In this document: piece by piece, positions 1 to 9,366 of the stretch
Layout of the letters: every line of letters begins with the position of its first letter
How positions within the stretch are numbered: position 1 is the stretch's first letter
From: a marine gamma proteobacterium HTCC2143
GTDB taxonomy: Bacteria > Pseudomonadota > Gammaproteobacteria > Pseudomonadales > Dasaniaceae
Assembly (NCBI GenBank): GCA_000169075.1
Contig: AAVT01000005.1
Location: 1-64,000, forward strand
DNA: 64,000 bases
Direction: 5' to 3'
Made by a program: the position numbers and the translations under genes
Notes under the pieces: generated by a model
Database searches by the model: none
Told to the model about the DNA's origin: nothing
Seen by the model: only the letters and a program-made list of their open reading frames with translations

Positions 1-1
1 T

Positions 2-1864
2 GCTGATATCGAGCAATCCTTTGGTAGTTACAACAGTAAAATAACCCGTGGCACCGTTACTGGCCCCATTAGTGACACCGTCTCTTACCGTGTCTCCGGC
101 AACCGCAATACCCGCGACGGTTATATTGATAATCTTCAGCCAGGTAGAGATGCTGTAAATGATAGGAATCGCTACGCCCTGCGTGGGCAACTGCTGATAG
201 AGCCCAGCGATGAGCTGACCATACGCGTTATTGCCGATACTTCGTCCATTGAAGAAGATTGTTGCGGTGCGCCATTTTACTACAATGATCCTGGCAATGC
301 CGCCACAACTACGGCCCTTGGCGCAACGATCTTGCCGGACGACATTTACAAGCGCGAGATAAAGTTTGACCGTGCCATGGAAACTGATCAGGCGCAGAGC
401 GGATACTCAATGCAATTAGACTGGGAGCCTGGGTCCTATTCCTTTACCTCTCTGACGGCGTTCCGAGATTTTGAGGAAACCAATGATATCGACGCTGATT
501 TTATCGATATCGAACTGAGTGGCGTATTGCAAAACAACGTTGACCGGCAGGTGTTCACTCAAGAATTTAGACTACAGTCTACCGGTGACAATAAGGTCGA
601 CTGGCTATTGGGCTATTACTATTACGACGCTGACCAAGACAGCGGCGGGAATAATCGCTTGGGTGAATTCGCCCGCCCGTTCTTTGATTCTCGGATCGGC
701 GGAATTGTATCGCTTGTTGAGAGCATTGCGGGCGCCCCTACTGGATCCTATATTGAATCCGGTACGGGTAGGACAAGCGAATTCAATCTACTGACAACCA
801 GCCACTCTGTGTTTGGTAAGCTTGACTGGCACATTAATGACAAGCTAACAGCCTCACTCGGGACGCGCTGGACCACAGAAGACAAAGAAATTGATGCGCG
901 AATGACTACTGACGCGCCCTATTCTGCCATTGATTTTACTGATTCTAGCGATCCCGTTGTAGCAACGCTAGCAGGGTTTAACCCCGCCTTTCCTACATTC
1001 GCAGGATTCGTACAGCTATTTAGGCCGGTGTCGGACTTTTCCGAAAAACGCAGCGAACAGGAGCCTACTGGAGAACTCATTATTTCTTATGAGTACAGTG
1101 ATGACGTGAGTCTATATGCCAGCGGTAAGCGGGGCTATAAAGCAGGTGGATTTAATGTCGGCGCCGGAGCTGGTGGCGCAGATTTTGATAAAGAACTTGC
1201 TGACGCATGGGAAGTGGGCGCTAAAATTCGCGCATTCGACAACAAGTTACAGTTTAACGTTGCCGCCTTCTCGCAGCGCTTACGTGACTTTCAAACCAAC
1301 GCGTTCAACGGCACCAACTTTACTTTAACCAACGCCGGTGTCATTCAGATTGACGGCCTTGAGTTTGACACTCTTTATGCACCCACACCCAACCTGTTTC
1401 TCTCATTTGCAGGCTCGTATCTGGATGCCGAATATGAGAGTTATGTTGGCGGACCTCAGCTCGTTCGACCCGCTGGCTCCACGCCACCACTCCCGCCCGT
1501 CCAAGACCTAAGCGGGAAGCCGTTATCCGGTGTGCCTGAATGGACCTTTAGCTCATCCATCAATTACGTGAAAAGCTTTGGCGCCGTTGAAGGTTTTGCC
1601 AATCTTGCAGCTAGATATCGCGGCTCACGCAATGTGACTAGCGAGCAAAACCCAATTGCTGACCAAGACAGCTATGTCACTGCCAATGCCACGGTGGGGA
1701 TACGTGATGCTGACGGCTTTTGGACCGTTACCTTATGGGGAAAAAACATAACGGATGAAGAATATACCGACGCTCTCTTCAACTCTGTGATACAGGCAGG
1801 TAGTTTTAATGCCTACCCTGGCGACCCACGTACCTACGGTGTAACACTGAGATTGCAGTTCTAA
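2..1864 (+). CDS. TonB-dependent outer-membrane receptor, 5' truncated by the window edge
   Basis: The reading frame is open from base 2, so the N-terminus (signal peptide, TonB box, plug) lies outside the window; the 620 visible residues are the beta-barrel. Support is the run of alternating aromatic and polar strands, a barrel segment containing YASGKRGYKAGGFN, which is typical of TonB receptors of the FecA/siderophore/glycan class, and a C-terminal strand ending in phenylalanine (TLRLQF), the usual outer-membrane assembly signal. It would import a substrate across the outer membrane using TonB energy. The substrate cannot be read from the sequence; the GH16 glucanase 480 bp downstream on the same strand makes a beta-glucan oligosaccharide possible, but a terminator separates the two. 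Family assignment is firm, substrate is a guess. Confidence 0.93.
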   Translation, partial: ADIEQSFGSYNSKITRGTVTGPISDTVSYRVSGNRNTRDGYIDNLQPGRDAVNDRNRYALRGQLLIEPSDELTIRVIADTSSIEEDCCGAPFYYNDPGNAATTTALGATILPDDIYKREIKFDRAMETDQAQSGYSMQLDWEPGSYSFTSLTAFRDFEETNDIDADFIDIELSGVLQNNVDRQVFTQEFRLQSTGDNKVDWLLGYYYYDADQDSGGNNRLGEFARPFFDSRIGGIVSLVESIAGAPTGSYIESGTGRTSEFNLLTTSHSVFGKLDWHINDKLTASLGTRWTTEDKEIDARMTTDAPYSAIDFTDSSDPVVATLAGFNPAFPTFAGFVQLFRPVSDFSEKRSEQEPTGELIISYEYSDDVSLYASGKRGYKAGGFNVGAGAGGADFDKELADAWEVGAKIRAFDNKLQFNVAAFSQRLRDFQTNAFNGTNFTLTNAGVIQIDGLEFDTLYAPTPNLFLSFAGSYLDAEYESYVGGPQLVRPAGSTPPLPPVQDLSGKPLSGVPEWTFSSSINYVKSFGAVEGFANLAARYRGSRNVTSEQNPIADQDSYVTANATVGIRDADGFWTVTLWGKNITDEEYTDALFNSVIQAGSFNAYPGDPRTYGVTLRLQF

Positions 1865-1884
1865 ATACGAACTAACTTCCTTGT

Positions 1885-1920
1885 AAGGAGGCCAAGATTA
1901 TTCTTGGCCTCCTTTTTTTT
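1885..1920 (+). terminator. Rho-independent terminator of the TonB receptor gene
   Basis: A perfect 13-bp inverted repeat (AAGGAGGCCAAGA, loop TTAT) is followed directly by a run of eight T residues. It begins 20 bp after the receptor stop codon. This is a textbook intrinsic terminator and separates the receptor from the glucanase gene. Confidence 0.93.
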
Positions 1921-2346
1921 GCCCAGTGTCTGCTTTCGAGTGTGGTCCTGACATTAGATTTATTGACCTATCCCGAGATTTGTACGTTCAGGACTGACGC
2001 TGAATAATTATTATGCTGTTTTAGCGGGTCTTTTGCTTCACCGTCGAGCAAGCAGATTTCCACACCGCACGCTTCTAAATGCAAGGGATGCCTTTGACTG
2101 CAACCCGCCATAACACGTCATTAGACATATCGATTTTAAACACTGGATTGTTTTTTGATTCTCGTCATGCCTATCGCACAGCCTTTTATTTCACCGTTAT
2201 CGTCCATTGTCGATTGCTTATCGCTATTTTTTTGTAGTAAATTGCTGCAAATTAATGGGGACTAAAACTTCCCCTCCTAAAAATATAACGATGTGTTTCT
2301 TCAATGAGAAACTAGCGTTGAATCGAAATCCTCAAGGCTGTTTCTA
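1921..2346. other. Intergenic gap before the GH16 gene
   Basis: No convincing gene in either strand. The last 120 bp are AT-rich and probably hold the promoter of the GH16 gene, but I cannot single out -35/-10 boxes. A weak ribosome-binding AAGG lies 9 nt before the GH16 start. Confidence 0.5.
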
Positions 2347-3300
2347 ATGAAGCTTCATCGTCATGCGCCCCCGGTTGCGCTGCTGCCACTGGTAATAAGT
2401 TGTATCGTTTCTGCCTGTGGAGGCGGAGGAGGTAGCGGCGACAGTGGTACACCGCCGATCGTAATTTCGCAACCTGCGTCACCGGCCGTCAATGTCAATA
2501 TCACGAACCCCGCGCTGACGGTTGTCGAAAATACTCCCGTATCACCCGGTGGCACGCTCAACCTGGTCTGGAGTGACGAATTTGACGGCGCTTTGCTTGA
2601 TCCGGAGGTGTGGTTCTTCGAAAACGGCGACGGCAGCCAATATTCAATTCCTGGTTGGGGTAATAACGAGCTGCAATGGTATTTGCCGGACAATGCCGAG
2701 TTGAGTAACGGGTTGCTGATTATTACTGCCCGCGAAGAGGCGCGAAGCGGCAAGGATTACACATCGGCGAGAATCAACACACGAGACCGTTTTGCATTTC
2801 GTTACGGGCGTATAGAGGCACGGATTCGTTTGCCAGCAGGACAAGGTCTATGGCCCGCATTTTGGTTGTTGCCGCAGGACGATGCCTATGGAACTTGGGC
2901 AGCCTCAGGGGAAATCGATGTGATGGAAGCAGTCAATCTCGGAGCAGCGGGAGGGAATACTGTTTATGGCACTATTCACTATGGCTCAGTGTGGCCAGAC
3001 AATGTCGCGACAGGTAGCCAGTATCTAGTCTCAAGTGACGCCACGGCTGATTTTCATGACTACGCGTTAGAGTGGGACGAGACGGAAATGCGCTGGTACG
3101 TGGATGATAATCTGTACGCGGTCCAAAACGCGTGGGGTACGACAGCAGCAGACTTTCCTGCGCCCTTCGACCAGCCTTTCTATGTTCTTCTGAATGTTGC
3201 CGTAGGCGGAGATTTCCCCGGTGCGCCAGATACCGAAACTGCTTTTCCCGCGGTAATGGAAGTCGACTACGTCAGGGTCTACTCTGGTGACCCTCTATAG
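2347..3300 (+). CDS. Glycoside hydrolase family 16 lipoprotein (laminarinase-like beta-glucanase)
   Basis: A 317-residue secreted lipoprotein. Residues 1-24 form a lipoprotein signal with lipobox VSAC (Cys24), then a Gly/Ser/Pro-rich linker to about residue 70. The GH16 domain covers about 72-315 and carries the active-site signature EIDVME, giving nucleophile Glu189, Asp191 and acid/base Glu194; the extra residue (DVME) is the bulge form seen in laminarinases rather than lichenases. Other family marks are the WSDEFDG start, the WPAFWLLP block and MEVDYVRVY end. It should cut internal beta-1,3 (or mixed) glucan at the cell surface. It follows a TonB receptor on the same strand, but a strong terminator lies between, so it probably has its own promoter. 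Exact glucan specificity is not decided by sequence. Confidence 0.92.
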   Translation: MKLHRHAPPVALLPLVISCIVSACGGGGGSGDSGTPPIVISQPASPAVNVNITNPALTVVENTPVSPGGTLNLVWSDEFDGALLDPEVWFFENGDGSQYSIPGWGNNELQWYLPDNAELSNGLLIITAREEARSGKDYTSARINTRDRFAFRYGRIEARIRLPAGQGLWPAFWLLPQDDAYGTWAASGEIDVMEAVNLGAAGGNTVYGTIHYGSVWPDNVATGSQYLVSSDATADFHDYALEWDETEMRWYVDDNLYAVQNAWGTTAADFPAPFDQPFYVLLNVAVGGDFPGAPDTETAFPAVMEVDYVRVYSGDPL

Positions 3301-3745
3301 CTGCCGATTTCGACGTCATAAGTCACACGCTACGCATACAGCTCCCGCATCACCTTCCCGAGGCGACCCAGCTCGACTGCGCAAGCCTTTGATGCGTCAC
3401 CGAGGTGGCGATAGTACGCCAAGAGGTATTGAATCGGCAGGGGCAATTCAATTGAAAGCGGCACCGTAGCGGGCTATTTATTTCAGGCACAAACAAGGCC
3501 CTCTGCGGATAGTTTTTAGTGATGGCAAGCTTTTGATATTCTCACCTCATTTGGCTCCGCATGTCGGGCTTTAACCAGCGACATAATGATTAGCAGCTGA
3601 GCGAAAGGTAAGAGGTGCTGCAACTTTCTATACTCCCGATAGCGCAGCCACGCCTCACTGCGCCCCCCACTTCCAATCATAGAAAATGATGGGATTCCCC
3701 TCACTGCCACAATAGAGCAGTGGCAAGCGCTAACGCGATGACTGG
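3301..3745. other. Intergenic gap between convergent genes
   Basis: No gene I can support. Short open frames on both strands lack start signals and resemble no family. A 6-bp stem around 3705-3725 lacks a T-run and I do not call it a terminator. Confidence 0.45.
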
Positions 3746-4399
3746 TTAGCTGAGTGCTGTTCCCATGGTATTGATCATCTCCAGCACCGTGTCCAGACGC
3801 ATTTGCGCGCTAGTCATTTCCAGTAATGCCTGTGAAGTCTCAGGTGGCATTCCTAGTAGCCCAGCCACGGCAAAGCTAAATGTCTGCGCCGGCATTGATC
3901 TCCAATGAATACTATTGAGCATGTCCTGTGCATCTTCATTGCCGTGAGTAACTGCCAGCAGTCGCTGTAGGATTTTTGATTGGCTTTGATTTAGTGCCAA
4001 CTCGCCGGTTTCATCAAGAGCTTCGTCCACCAGTTCCTCGCAGGCCCATATACCAAACGGCAGAGTCTGTTTTTCCTCTCCTAGCTGCAGGCGTACCTCG
4101 TTGTTCACCTGAATGAGCATTCGCCCGTCTTCGAGCTCCTCCAGCAACTCCACAGGACCGGCAGAAAAGATGCCTCGCGGCTTGTAAGTGGTCTGATTAC
4201 TGTTGAGGGCTTCCTCTAATGTTTGTTCACGCTCTTTGCGGTGTAGTACTTTTTCGGTGTGGCAAACACCCATCAGTAAATTTTGATCAATGCATTGGCG
4301 CACCATCTGACGATAGCGAGGCTCGAAAACATGCAAAGAGCAAGGGACCCCTGGGAAGTTTACTGAGTTGGGGACCGGGAACAGGGCAACATCTACCAT
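3746..4399 (-). CDS. LON N-terminal (substrate-binding) domain protein
   Basis: A 217-residue protein made almost only of the LON substrate-binding (PUA-like) domain, without the AAA+ ATPase or peptidase parts of Lon protease. The start matches the family closely: beta strands with ALFPVPNSVNFPG followed by HVFEPRYRQMVRQC, then a four-helix C-terminal half. Stand-alone LON-domain proteins are common in gammaproteobacteria; they are thought to bind unfolded segments or peptides, but no activity is established. No signal peptide, so cytoplasmic. The gene stands alone with more than 400 bp on each side. Confidence 0.9.
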   Translation of the reverse strand: MVDVALFPVPNSVNFPGVPCSLHVFEPRYRQMVRQCIDQNLLMGVCHTEKVLHRKEREQTLEEALNSNQTTYKPRGIFSAGPVELLEELEDGRMLIQVNNEVRLQLGEEKQTLPFGIWACEELVDEALDETGELALNQSQSKILQRLLAVTHGNEDAQDMLNSIHWRSMPAQTFSFAVAGLLGMPPETSQALLEMTSAQMRLDTVLEMINTMGTALS

Positions 4400-4846
4400 T
4401 GGCTTACTCTACGTAGTTATACAGAATGTTATACGATAGCACCGAGTGAACAGATGAGCACGCAGTGCGGCTAACGTATCATTCTGAACGTGTCGCGGTG
4501 CAACAACGTGAGAATCTAGACTAGATTGTACAGCAGCCGCATCGCGGGCCCCGCGTGTTCGGCGTTACACGGTCAACCAACAAGCCCCGTTCAGAAGGCC
4601 AGCAAAGCCCTCTTGCGAAGCTAGGGCCGTCGATTGCCTGTGGCCGCGATTTTTTAGGTTGCGTAAAAATAAGAGGTTAATAAAAAATGCATCTCTGAGT
4701 CGCCTACACCTAATAGTCTATCAAGCAACGCCCTGCTTCAGAGGGGAAATGCGACAGGAGTGTAATCTTCAGCATCAGCGACCGAGCAGATCACCTACTA
4801 CTTTTGAACATCGGGGCGGAGTGCTCATTTACCTTTGATCGGTATA
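4400..4846. other. Intergenic gap
   Basis: No gene or RNA structure recognised. Both flanking genes are on the minus strand, so the 3' side of this gap (near 4400) should hold the LON-domain gene's promoter; no clear boxes seen. Confidence 0.45.
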
Positions 4847-5497
4847 TCAGGGTGTTGTCACAAACTGAAAACCAGCCCGATGCGCCCCGGGGCTCCGAAA
4901 AGACCGAGTCTTACCGAAGCCTGAGAAATAACCCCCATAGCCCACCACACGGTTACCGGCACGACGATCAGCAGTAATTGAGGCAAAGTTATGAGTGCGA
5001 ATATAACCGATATTGTAGCGATAGCCGTTGGCTGTCAACCAGCGGTCGCATTCATGGAGGACCGCCCCCAACAACCGGCGACCGCGATGAGAGGGAAGAG
5101 TAAGCGTCTTGTAGCCATAGATATATCTCTGGCCTACTCGGATGTGCAGCCCGGACTCCATTGGAGTATCGCTTCTGCCGAGCCAGCCGTATGACACGAG
5201 CTCACCCCCTTCAAGGTATCCAACGCACACATCTCCCCGATCCTGCGCGCCACGCAGAAACTCTTCGGACAATCCAAGTTGGGGATTCTGCGTGAAACGC
5301 GAAAGGTCATTCGGTTCGAAAACGCGTATTTCATCGCCTGGGGGTAGCGCATCGACGGGAGGGTCCTCGTCTAGGCGCCGAGAATGAATAACAAACAGGT
5401 GAATTCCAGCATAACGTTCCAGCGTCGTCATGATCTTCAGGTAGATGGCCTTGCCAAGCCCCCAGCGCTGATAGGTTCCCCGAAAGTACTCAAACAT
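4847..5497 (-). CDS. GNAT-family N-acetyltransferase-like protein
   Basis: A 216-residue protein whose C-terminal two thirds fit a GNAT fold: the segment YIYGYKTLTLPSHRGRR carries the motif A pattern (R-x-x-G-R/G) that binds the acetyl-CoA pyrophosphate, followed by a helix (LLGAVLHECDRWL) and a strand (YNIGYIRTHNFASI) with the typical N-x-A-S near the substrate end. The N-terminal 40 residues are basic and aromatic and not typical of the fold. Substrate unknown. Single gene with gaps on both sides. A TGCAGTT-ATT-AACTGCA palindrome lies about 130 bp upstream. Confidence 0.7.
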   Translation of the reverse strand: MFEYFRGTYQRWGLGKAIYLKIMTTLERYAGIHLFVIHSRRLDEDPPVDALPPGDEIRVFEPNDLSRFTQNPQLGLSEEFLRGAQDRGDVCVGYLEGGELVSYGWLGRSDTPMESGLHIRVGQRYIYGYKTLTLPSHRGRRLLGAVLHECDRWLTANGYRYNIGYIRTHNFASITADRRAGNRVVGYGGYFSGFGKTRSFRSPGAHRAGFQFVTTP

Positions 5498-5883
5498 CTG
5501 CGCCTACCATGTCGACATATTCCTGCCTATGGAAAAAGTATAGGGATGATTAGCACCCTACTTTCGGCCAGCCTACTACCGAATAGCGGCGGCGACCAAT
5601 CGAGAAGGTATTGTGCTTACTTAACAGTGCAGTTATTAACTGCATAAATCAGCGGCCCATCAACTGTTTAATGTTTTTCGGTATCTGACCCGCAAGCTAT
5701 CCTCGCAGCCTCCCCCTGTTTTAGGTATCGCTAACAATGCGCGGCGTTGCAGTCGCATTACCACTCCCGAGAATAAGTGTGCATGAGGCTGCGCTCAGAA
5801 GGCTCCTCATCAAATTCATGGCGGTCAACTATGTAAACCTGCCTTGACCAAGTGAGCTTCAATATTTCATCAGAATATAACAA
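5498..5883. other. Intergenic gap with one short palindrome
   Basis: No gene seen. The gap contains a perfect 7-3-7 palindrome at 5628-5644 (listed separately) upstream of the acetyltransferase gene. Confidence 0.45.
5628..5644 (-). promoter_or_regulatory. Palindrome upstream of the acetyltransferase gene
   Basis: TGCAGTT-ATT-AACTGCA, perfect 7-bp arms, about 130 bp before the acetyltransferase start. No T-run follows on either strand, so an operator is more likely than a terminator. No regulator is recognised. Confidence 0.25.
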
Positions 5884-6654
5884 CTACTCAGCGCTTTCAG
5901 CGATTTGCGCCCGTACCTTCAAATCGATACACGCGCCATAAATCGACTTACAAACCTGCTCAATTTCATCTAACTCGGTGCCGCGCACTACAAATACCAC
6001 CCTATAGTCGCTTCTTGTTGACCCCGTATCCTGCGGATAACTGCCAATATCAACGTTCTGATTAGCGGTTTGAATTTCCTCGAGAGCAGCGGCAATTTCA
6101 CCCTCACTAATATCTGCGTGAACTTCTCGGCTAAGAATTGTGCTGCCTATCTGTAGGGTTTCGACGATTGCTGACAACATCATTTTCATGATTCTCGGTA
6201 CACCAGCCATGACAAAAACGTTATCGACGCGATAACCGGGGATCATGGAGTTAGCCCCGTAGATCATTTCGGCACCTTCTGGTGCAAACGCCATGCGTTG
6301 AGCGGCAGCCGTAAATTCAATACCCTTGCCGTCCAAATACCCTTTAATAAGATCGAAGACGGGTTGTTGTATTATATTTTTCACGCCAAATGCTGCGGCG
6401 ATCGAATCGGAGGTAATGTCGTCGTGTGTTGGCCCCACACCTCCGGTCGTAAACACATAGTCATAGCGTTTTCTTAGCGCATTCACCGCATCCACTATGT
6501 CATCTTCTATATCTGGAACGATACGCGTTTCGCGTACGCGAATACCTCGTTGCTCAAGGGTAGTGGCTATATGGCCAAGGTTTTCGTCACGAATGCTTCC
6601 AGATAATAATTCATCGCCAATGAGGAGCACGGCTGCGGTAAGAGTTTTTTTCAT
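5884..6654 (-). CDS. CinA N-terminal-type molybdopterin-binding (MoCF_biosynth) protein
   Basis: A 256-residue cytoplasmic protein with the MoCF_biosynth fold found at the N-terminus of CinA. Visible family motifs are LLIGDELLSGSIRDEN near the start and FTTGGVGPTHDDIT, the Gly-rich loop that binds molybdopterin or, in CinA, ADP-ribose/nucleotide. The NMN-deamidase C-terminal half of full CinA (about 400 residues) is absent; this short form is common in proteobacteria. The chosen ATG at 6654 gives MKKTLTAAVLLIGDE, matching family starts; an in-frame TTG 21 bp earlier would add seven residues and is less likely. Function in vivo is not established for the short form. Confidence 0.88.
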   Translation of the reverse strand: MKKTLTAAVLLIGDELLSGSIRDENLGHIATTLEQRGIRVRETRIVPDIEDDIVDAVNALRKRYDYVFTTGGVGPTHDDITSDSIAAAFGVKNIIQQPVFDLIKGYLDGKGIEFTAAAQRMAFAPEGAEMIYGANSMIPGYRVDNVFVMAGVPRIMKMMLSAIVETLQIGSTILSREVHADISEGEIAAALEEIQTANQNVDIGSYPQDTGSTRSDYRVVFVVRGTELDEIEQVCKSIYGACIDLKVRAQIAESAE

Positions 6655-7107
6655 AGAAAATTTTATACATTCCAAGCAGTTGTCTAGCTAATTCACATTG
6701 TCAAACCTTCCGCCCCAGACCATATCTCTAAGTACATTGGGCTAAAACAAGGATAACATCTCTACGGTCGGTCAACCTACTACAAGACAACGGCTAAAGG
6801 CAATCGAGATTCGCCCGTGAATACTTATAAACGCGATCGTTTCCCGCCGAAGACTATTTTCTATGCGGTCTGGCTCTACTAGCAACTCACCCACTTCACG
6901 CCTGCACTCTCAGAAACGGAGGTGATACCAAGATTGACCCAAGCCAGTCGTGTTTTAGCGTCACCGCGTGTCGACAAAACCGGAAGTAGGAAAACACCTG
7001 CAGCGATGAGCCAAAGGTCAATAAGGCGTCGGCCTAGCTAATAGCCCTGGGGGCTTAATAGCCCAATGAAGCTAGCATTAAGTCAATGCTGCACTTCAAA
7101 CTTAATA
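6655..7107. other. Intergenic gap
   Basis: No supported gene. On the minus strand around 6890-7040 there is a run of about 50 protein-like codons ending in a stop, without a start codon or ribosome site; it may be chance or a worn remnant. Confidence 0.4.
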
Positions 7108-7491
7108 CTAAGCGGCATTGCCTGCGTCGTCTTTGTTACCTTTAAAAATGAACACGATGGTCGCGATAGTACCTAATATCCAGACTAAGGTTCTGAGCAC
7201 GACTATGGCTAGGACCAAACTACTGTTTGACGACGTATCTGCGTTCAGCGCCTCGAACTGCTGTGAAAACTGCACGGCACCCACGAGCATTAAATAGAGG
7301 AGTACCGACACAGCCAGATAGAGCGTTGCCATAAGGTTCTGAAGTAACCTGGCAAGACGGTGTCCCGCAAGGTACGAAGCAATAATAACGGCGAACGTAA
7401 TCGTTAACCAAAGTTCGAATTGTGCATTGACGCTACTCGTCACCACATCATAAAGCTGGATTAGTTCTTCATTGGTTAGTTCTTCACGCAT
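7108..7491 (-). CDS. Small integral membrane protein of unknown function
   Basis: A 127-residue protein with three strongly hydrophobic segments, at about residues 27-45, 53-75 and 93-115, so probably an inner-membrane protein with three spans. The N-terminus (MREELTNEELIQLYDVV) is an acidic amphipathic helix and the C-terminus is short and charged. The coding pattern and hydrophobic layout make it a likely real gene, but I recognise no family. It stands alone between long gaps. Confidence 0.6.
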   Translation of the reverse strand: MREELTNEELIQLYDVVTSSVNAQFELWLTITFAVIIASYLAGHRLARLLQNLMATLYLAVSVLLYLMLVGAVQFSQQFEALNADTSSNSSLVLAIVVLRTLVWILGTIATIVFIFKGNKDDAGNAA

Positions 7492-7936
7492 GTTGGACGC
7501 CTAACGGTTGATGAAAGAGCCTACAGCGCTATCGCTAGATGGTCCCTGGAACAAGGTGATGCCATCCCTAGGCTTTTGCTTATTTTTACTATTTATCAAT
7601 CGCTTAAGACAATAACCCATTTCTATTCGTCAGACAAATGAAGCCCGAAGACTGGTATAACTTGGGCATAGGGTTTGCCCGATATCAAGGACATTGGTCG
7701 ATATAAATCAATGAATTGCCATCTCTTTCAGGAATCACAAAGCCTGAGGGCTAGTTATCTCGGGGCTTGCTGTCGGTTTTAATACAAATCAAATCTTTTC
7801 TGATCGACTAGGTTAATAATAACTTGGCTGGAGTGGTCGATGCATCTGGAAGAAAAAGACCATCAAGGCAAGCTAATTTTTAACCTATTCATGTTGAAAC
7901 GTTAATTGCAGCATGAGCCATTCGAGGGATTTAAGG
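7492..7936. other. Divergent intergenic region before a PEP-CTERM gene
   Basis: Separates the small membrane protein (minus) from the PEP-CTERM gene (plus). It carries a weak sigma-54-like site at 7829-7844 and an SD-like GAGGG just before 7937. Nothing else recognised. Confidence 0.45.
7829..7844 (+). promoter_or_regulatory. Weak sigma-54-like promoter candidate
   Basis: TGGAGTGGTCGATGCA keeps the GG and GC pairs at the correct -24/-12 spacing and the TGCA end, but lacks the CAC of the -24 box. It lies about 95 bp before a PEP-CTERM gene. It gains weight only because the other PEP-CTERM gene in the window has a perfect sigma-54 site. Confidence 0.3.
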
Positions 7937-8602
7937 ATGAAACTAAAATATTTTAGGACTGATAGAGTTACCGCACTGTTGCTCTTTAGTATGATTTGTT
8001 TAGGGACGGCAAGTGCCCAAGCCAATCTGGTGCTTTATGACGGCCTTGAGGGTGGTAGCGGCGATGTTGCTAACGTACTCTTCGGGAACCAAACGGCCAC
8101 TGGGGTCGGTACCCCATTGGATACGCCACTGAACACTTCCGGATCCACAGATGTTGTTCGGTTTACAAGCACCACCGATGTACTCACAAGTGCCGCGCAA
8201 GGTAACGGTCAATGCTGTCTAAACTCTGAAGATGGGGATCTGAACGACGTCAAGATTTCCTTCTTAGACGCCGCGCTAGGTGTCACTAAGCTGCAGTTCA
8301 ACCTACAAGGGTCAGGGCAGCCCACTGAATCACCTATAATCATATCCATGATAGACACGATGGACAACCCCTTCACGTTCGACGAAACTTTAATTAACGG
8401 GCAGAATTTCTTTACAGTTTTAGCGGAAGATGGCCAAATGATAAGAAGCCTCACCATTACAGGGTCTAGCTTTGGCGGGCGTGATTTGCAGCAAGTCCGA
8501 GTTGGAGCGCCGAGCATTGATGTCCCAGAGCCCGGCTCTCTCGCTCTACTAGGCCTTGGTTTAGCAGGTCTAGGGGTCGCTCGTCGCAAAACTAAAGCCT
8601 AG
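7937..8602 (+). CDS. PEP-CTERM sorting domain protein
   Basis: A 221-residue exported protein. The start at ATG 7937 is chosen because GAGGG lies 7-8 nt upstream and a signal peptide follows (about residues 14-31, ending ASA/QA); an ATG 24 bp earlier lacks a ribosome site. The C-terminus is a complete PEP-CTERM signal: PEPGSLALLGLGLAGLGVARR, that is the VPEP motif, a hydrophobic helix and a basic tail, recognised by exosortase and removed at the membrane. The middle is a beta-rich domain with no catalytic motif I recognise. A terminator follows. PEP-CTERM proteins are usually linked to exopolysaccharide or floc formation; no exosortase gene is in this window. Confidence 0.85.
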   Translation: MKLKYFRTDRVTALLLFSMICLGTASAQANLVLYDGLEGGSGDVANVLFGNQTATGVGTPLDTPLNTSGSTDVVRFTSTTDVLTSAAQGNGQCCLNSEDGDLNDVKISFLDAALGVTKLQFNLQGSGQPTESPIIISMIDTMDNPFTFDETLINGQNFFTVLAEDGQMIRSLTITGSSFGGRDLQQVRVGAPSIDVPEPGSLALLGLGLAGLGVARRKTKA

Positions 8603-8663
8603 TTCCACGTTGAACCCCGCTTGCGTCCATCGCATCAGCGGATTAAGCACCTAGCACAAAATG

Positions 8664-8690
8664 ACAGCTCCCTCGGGGGCTGTTTTTGTT
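8664..8690 (+). terminator. Rho-independent terminator after the PEP-CTERM gene
   Basis: Stem ACAGCTCC/GGGGCTGT with one G-T pair and a short C-rich loop, followed by TTTTTGTTTG. It lies about 60 bp after the stop codon. Confidence 0.75.
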
Positions 8691-9366
8691 TGCTCATAAA
8701 GCCGCTGAAGCTGAACACGCGCGCGGCAGCAACTGGCAAGCAATAAGGTTTTTCGGACATTTTTATTATCCTCTACTGTCCGCCTGAAATACTTTCTCTC
8801 AGCTGACGCTGTTAACTTTTTCACCGCCAGATCGTTGTCGCGCATCCGTGTAGTAATCTTTAACGTGGCACGTTCATCAACTGTCAAGTTTGTTCAGTGC
8901 TTTGCAACTGTAGACACGTTCATTGCAGCCGTTACCTTGTAAAGGTTGGCCAGCACATATCGTATTGTTAACGGCGTTATAGACTCATTTCAGATGATTT
9001 CCCAGCAGTGGAAGCAGAGGGGAGCAGCATGCTGCTTCGGCACAGCTCTGAGTGCATCAATAAGGGGGATAAGAAAGTTTTTACAAAAGAGGTCGAAGAC
9101 GCTATTGTCAATCACAAATATATTGCAGACTTCTAGGTAACGATGCCTGATGAGCGGTTGGGTAGTTGAGTGATGGGTGAGCAGTCACAAAAACCCGACA
9201 CGGCGGTTATCGGTGTGGGTGACCACGCTTGCTTTTCGCTGAATAGTTATAAGACGCTTTAACAGCCGCTTGTACTCGATGTCGTTCAGCGAGCCCCTTG
9301 CTGCAAGTCTGAGTATAAATAGATCAAAGCAACAGCAGAATCATTAATAACATCGGAGTAAGCCAC
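8691..9366. other. Long intergenic gap
   Basis: No gene that I can support in 676 bp. Open frames of 60-80 codons on both strands (8651-8887 minus, 8946-9140 plus) lack ribosome sites and family resemblance. The end of the gap holds GGAG 8 nt before the GTG start at 9367. Confidence 0.4.

Noticed and set aside
3516..3710. 64-codon minus-strand frame with some protein-like sequence
   Set aside because: No ribosome site or family resemblance; kept as intergenic.
6890..7040. About 50 protein-like codons on the minus strand ending in a stop
   Set aside because: A stop closes the frame upstream without a start codon, and no family match is evident; too short to call a pseudogene.
8651..8887. 78-codon minus-strand frame
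   Set aside because: It runs into the PEP-CTERM terminator, has no ribosome site and resembles no family.
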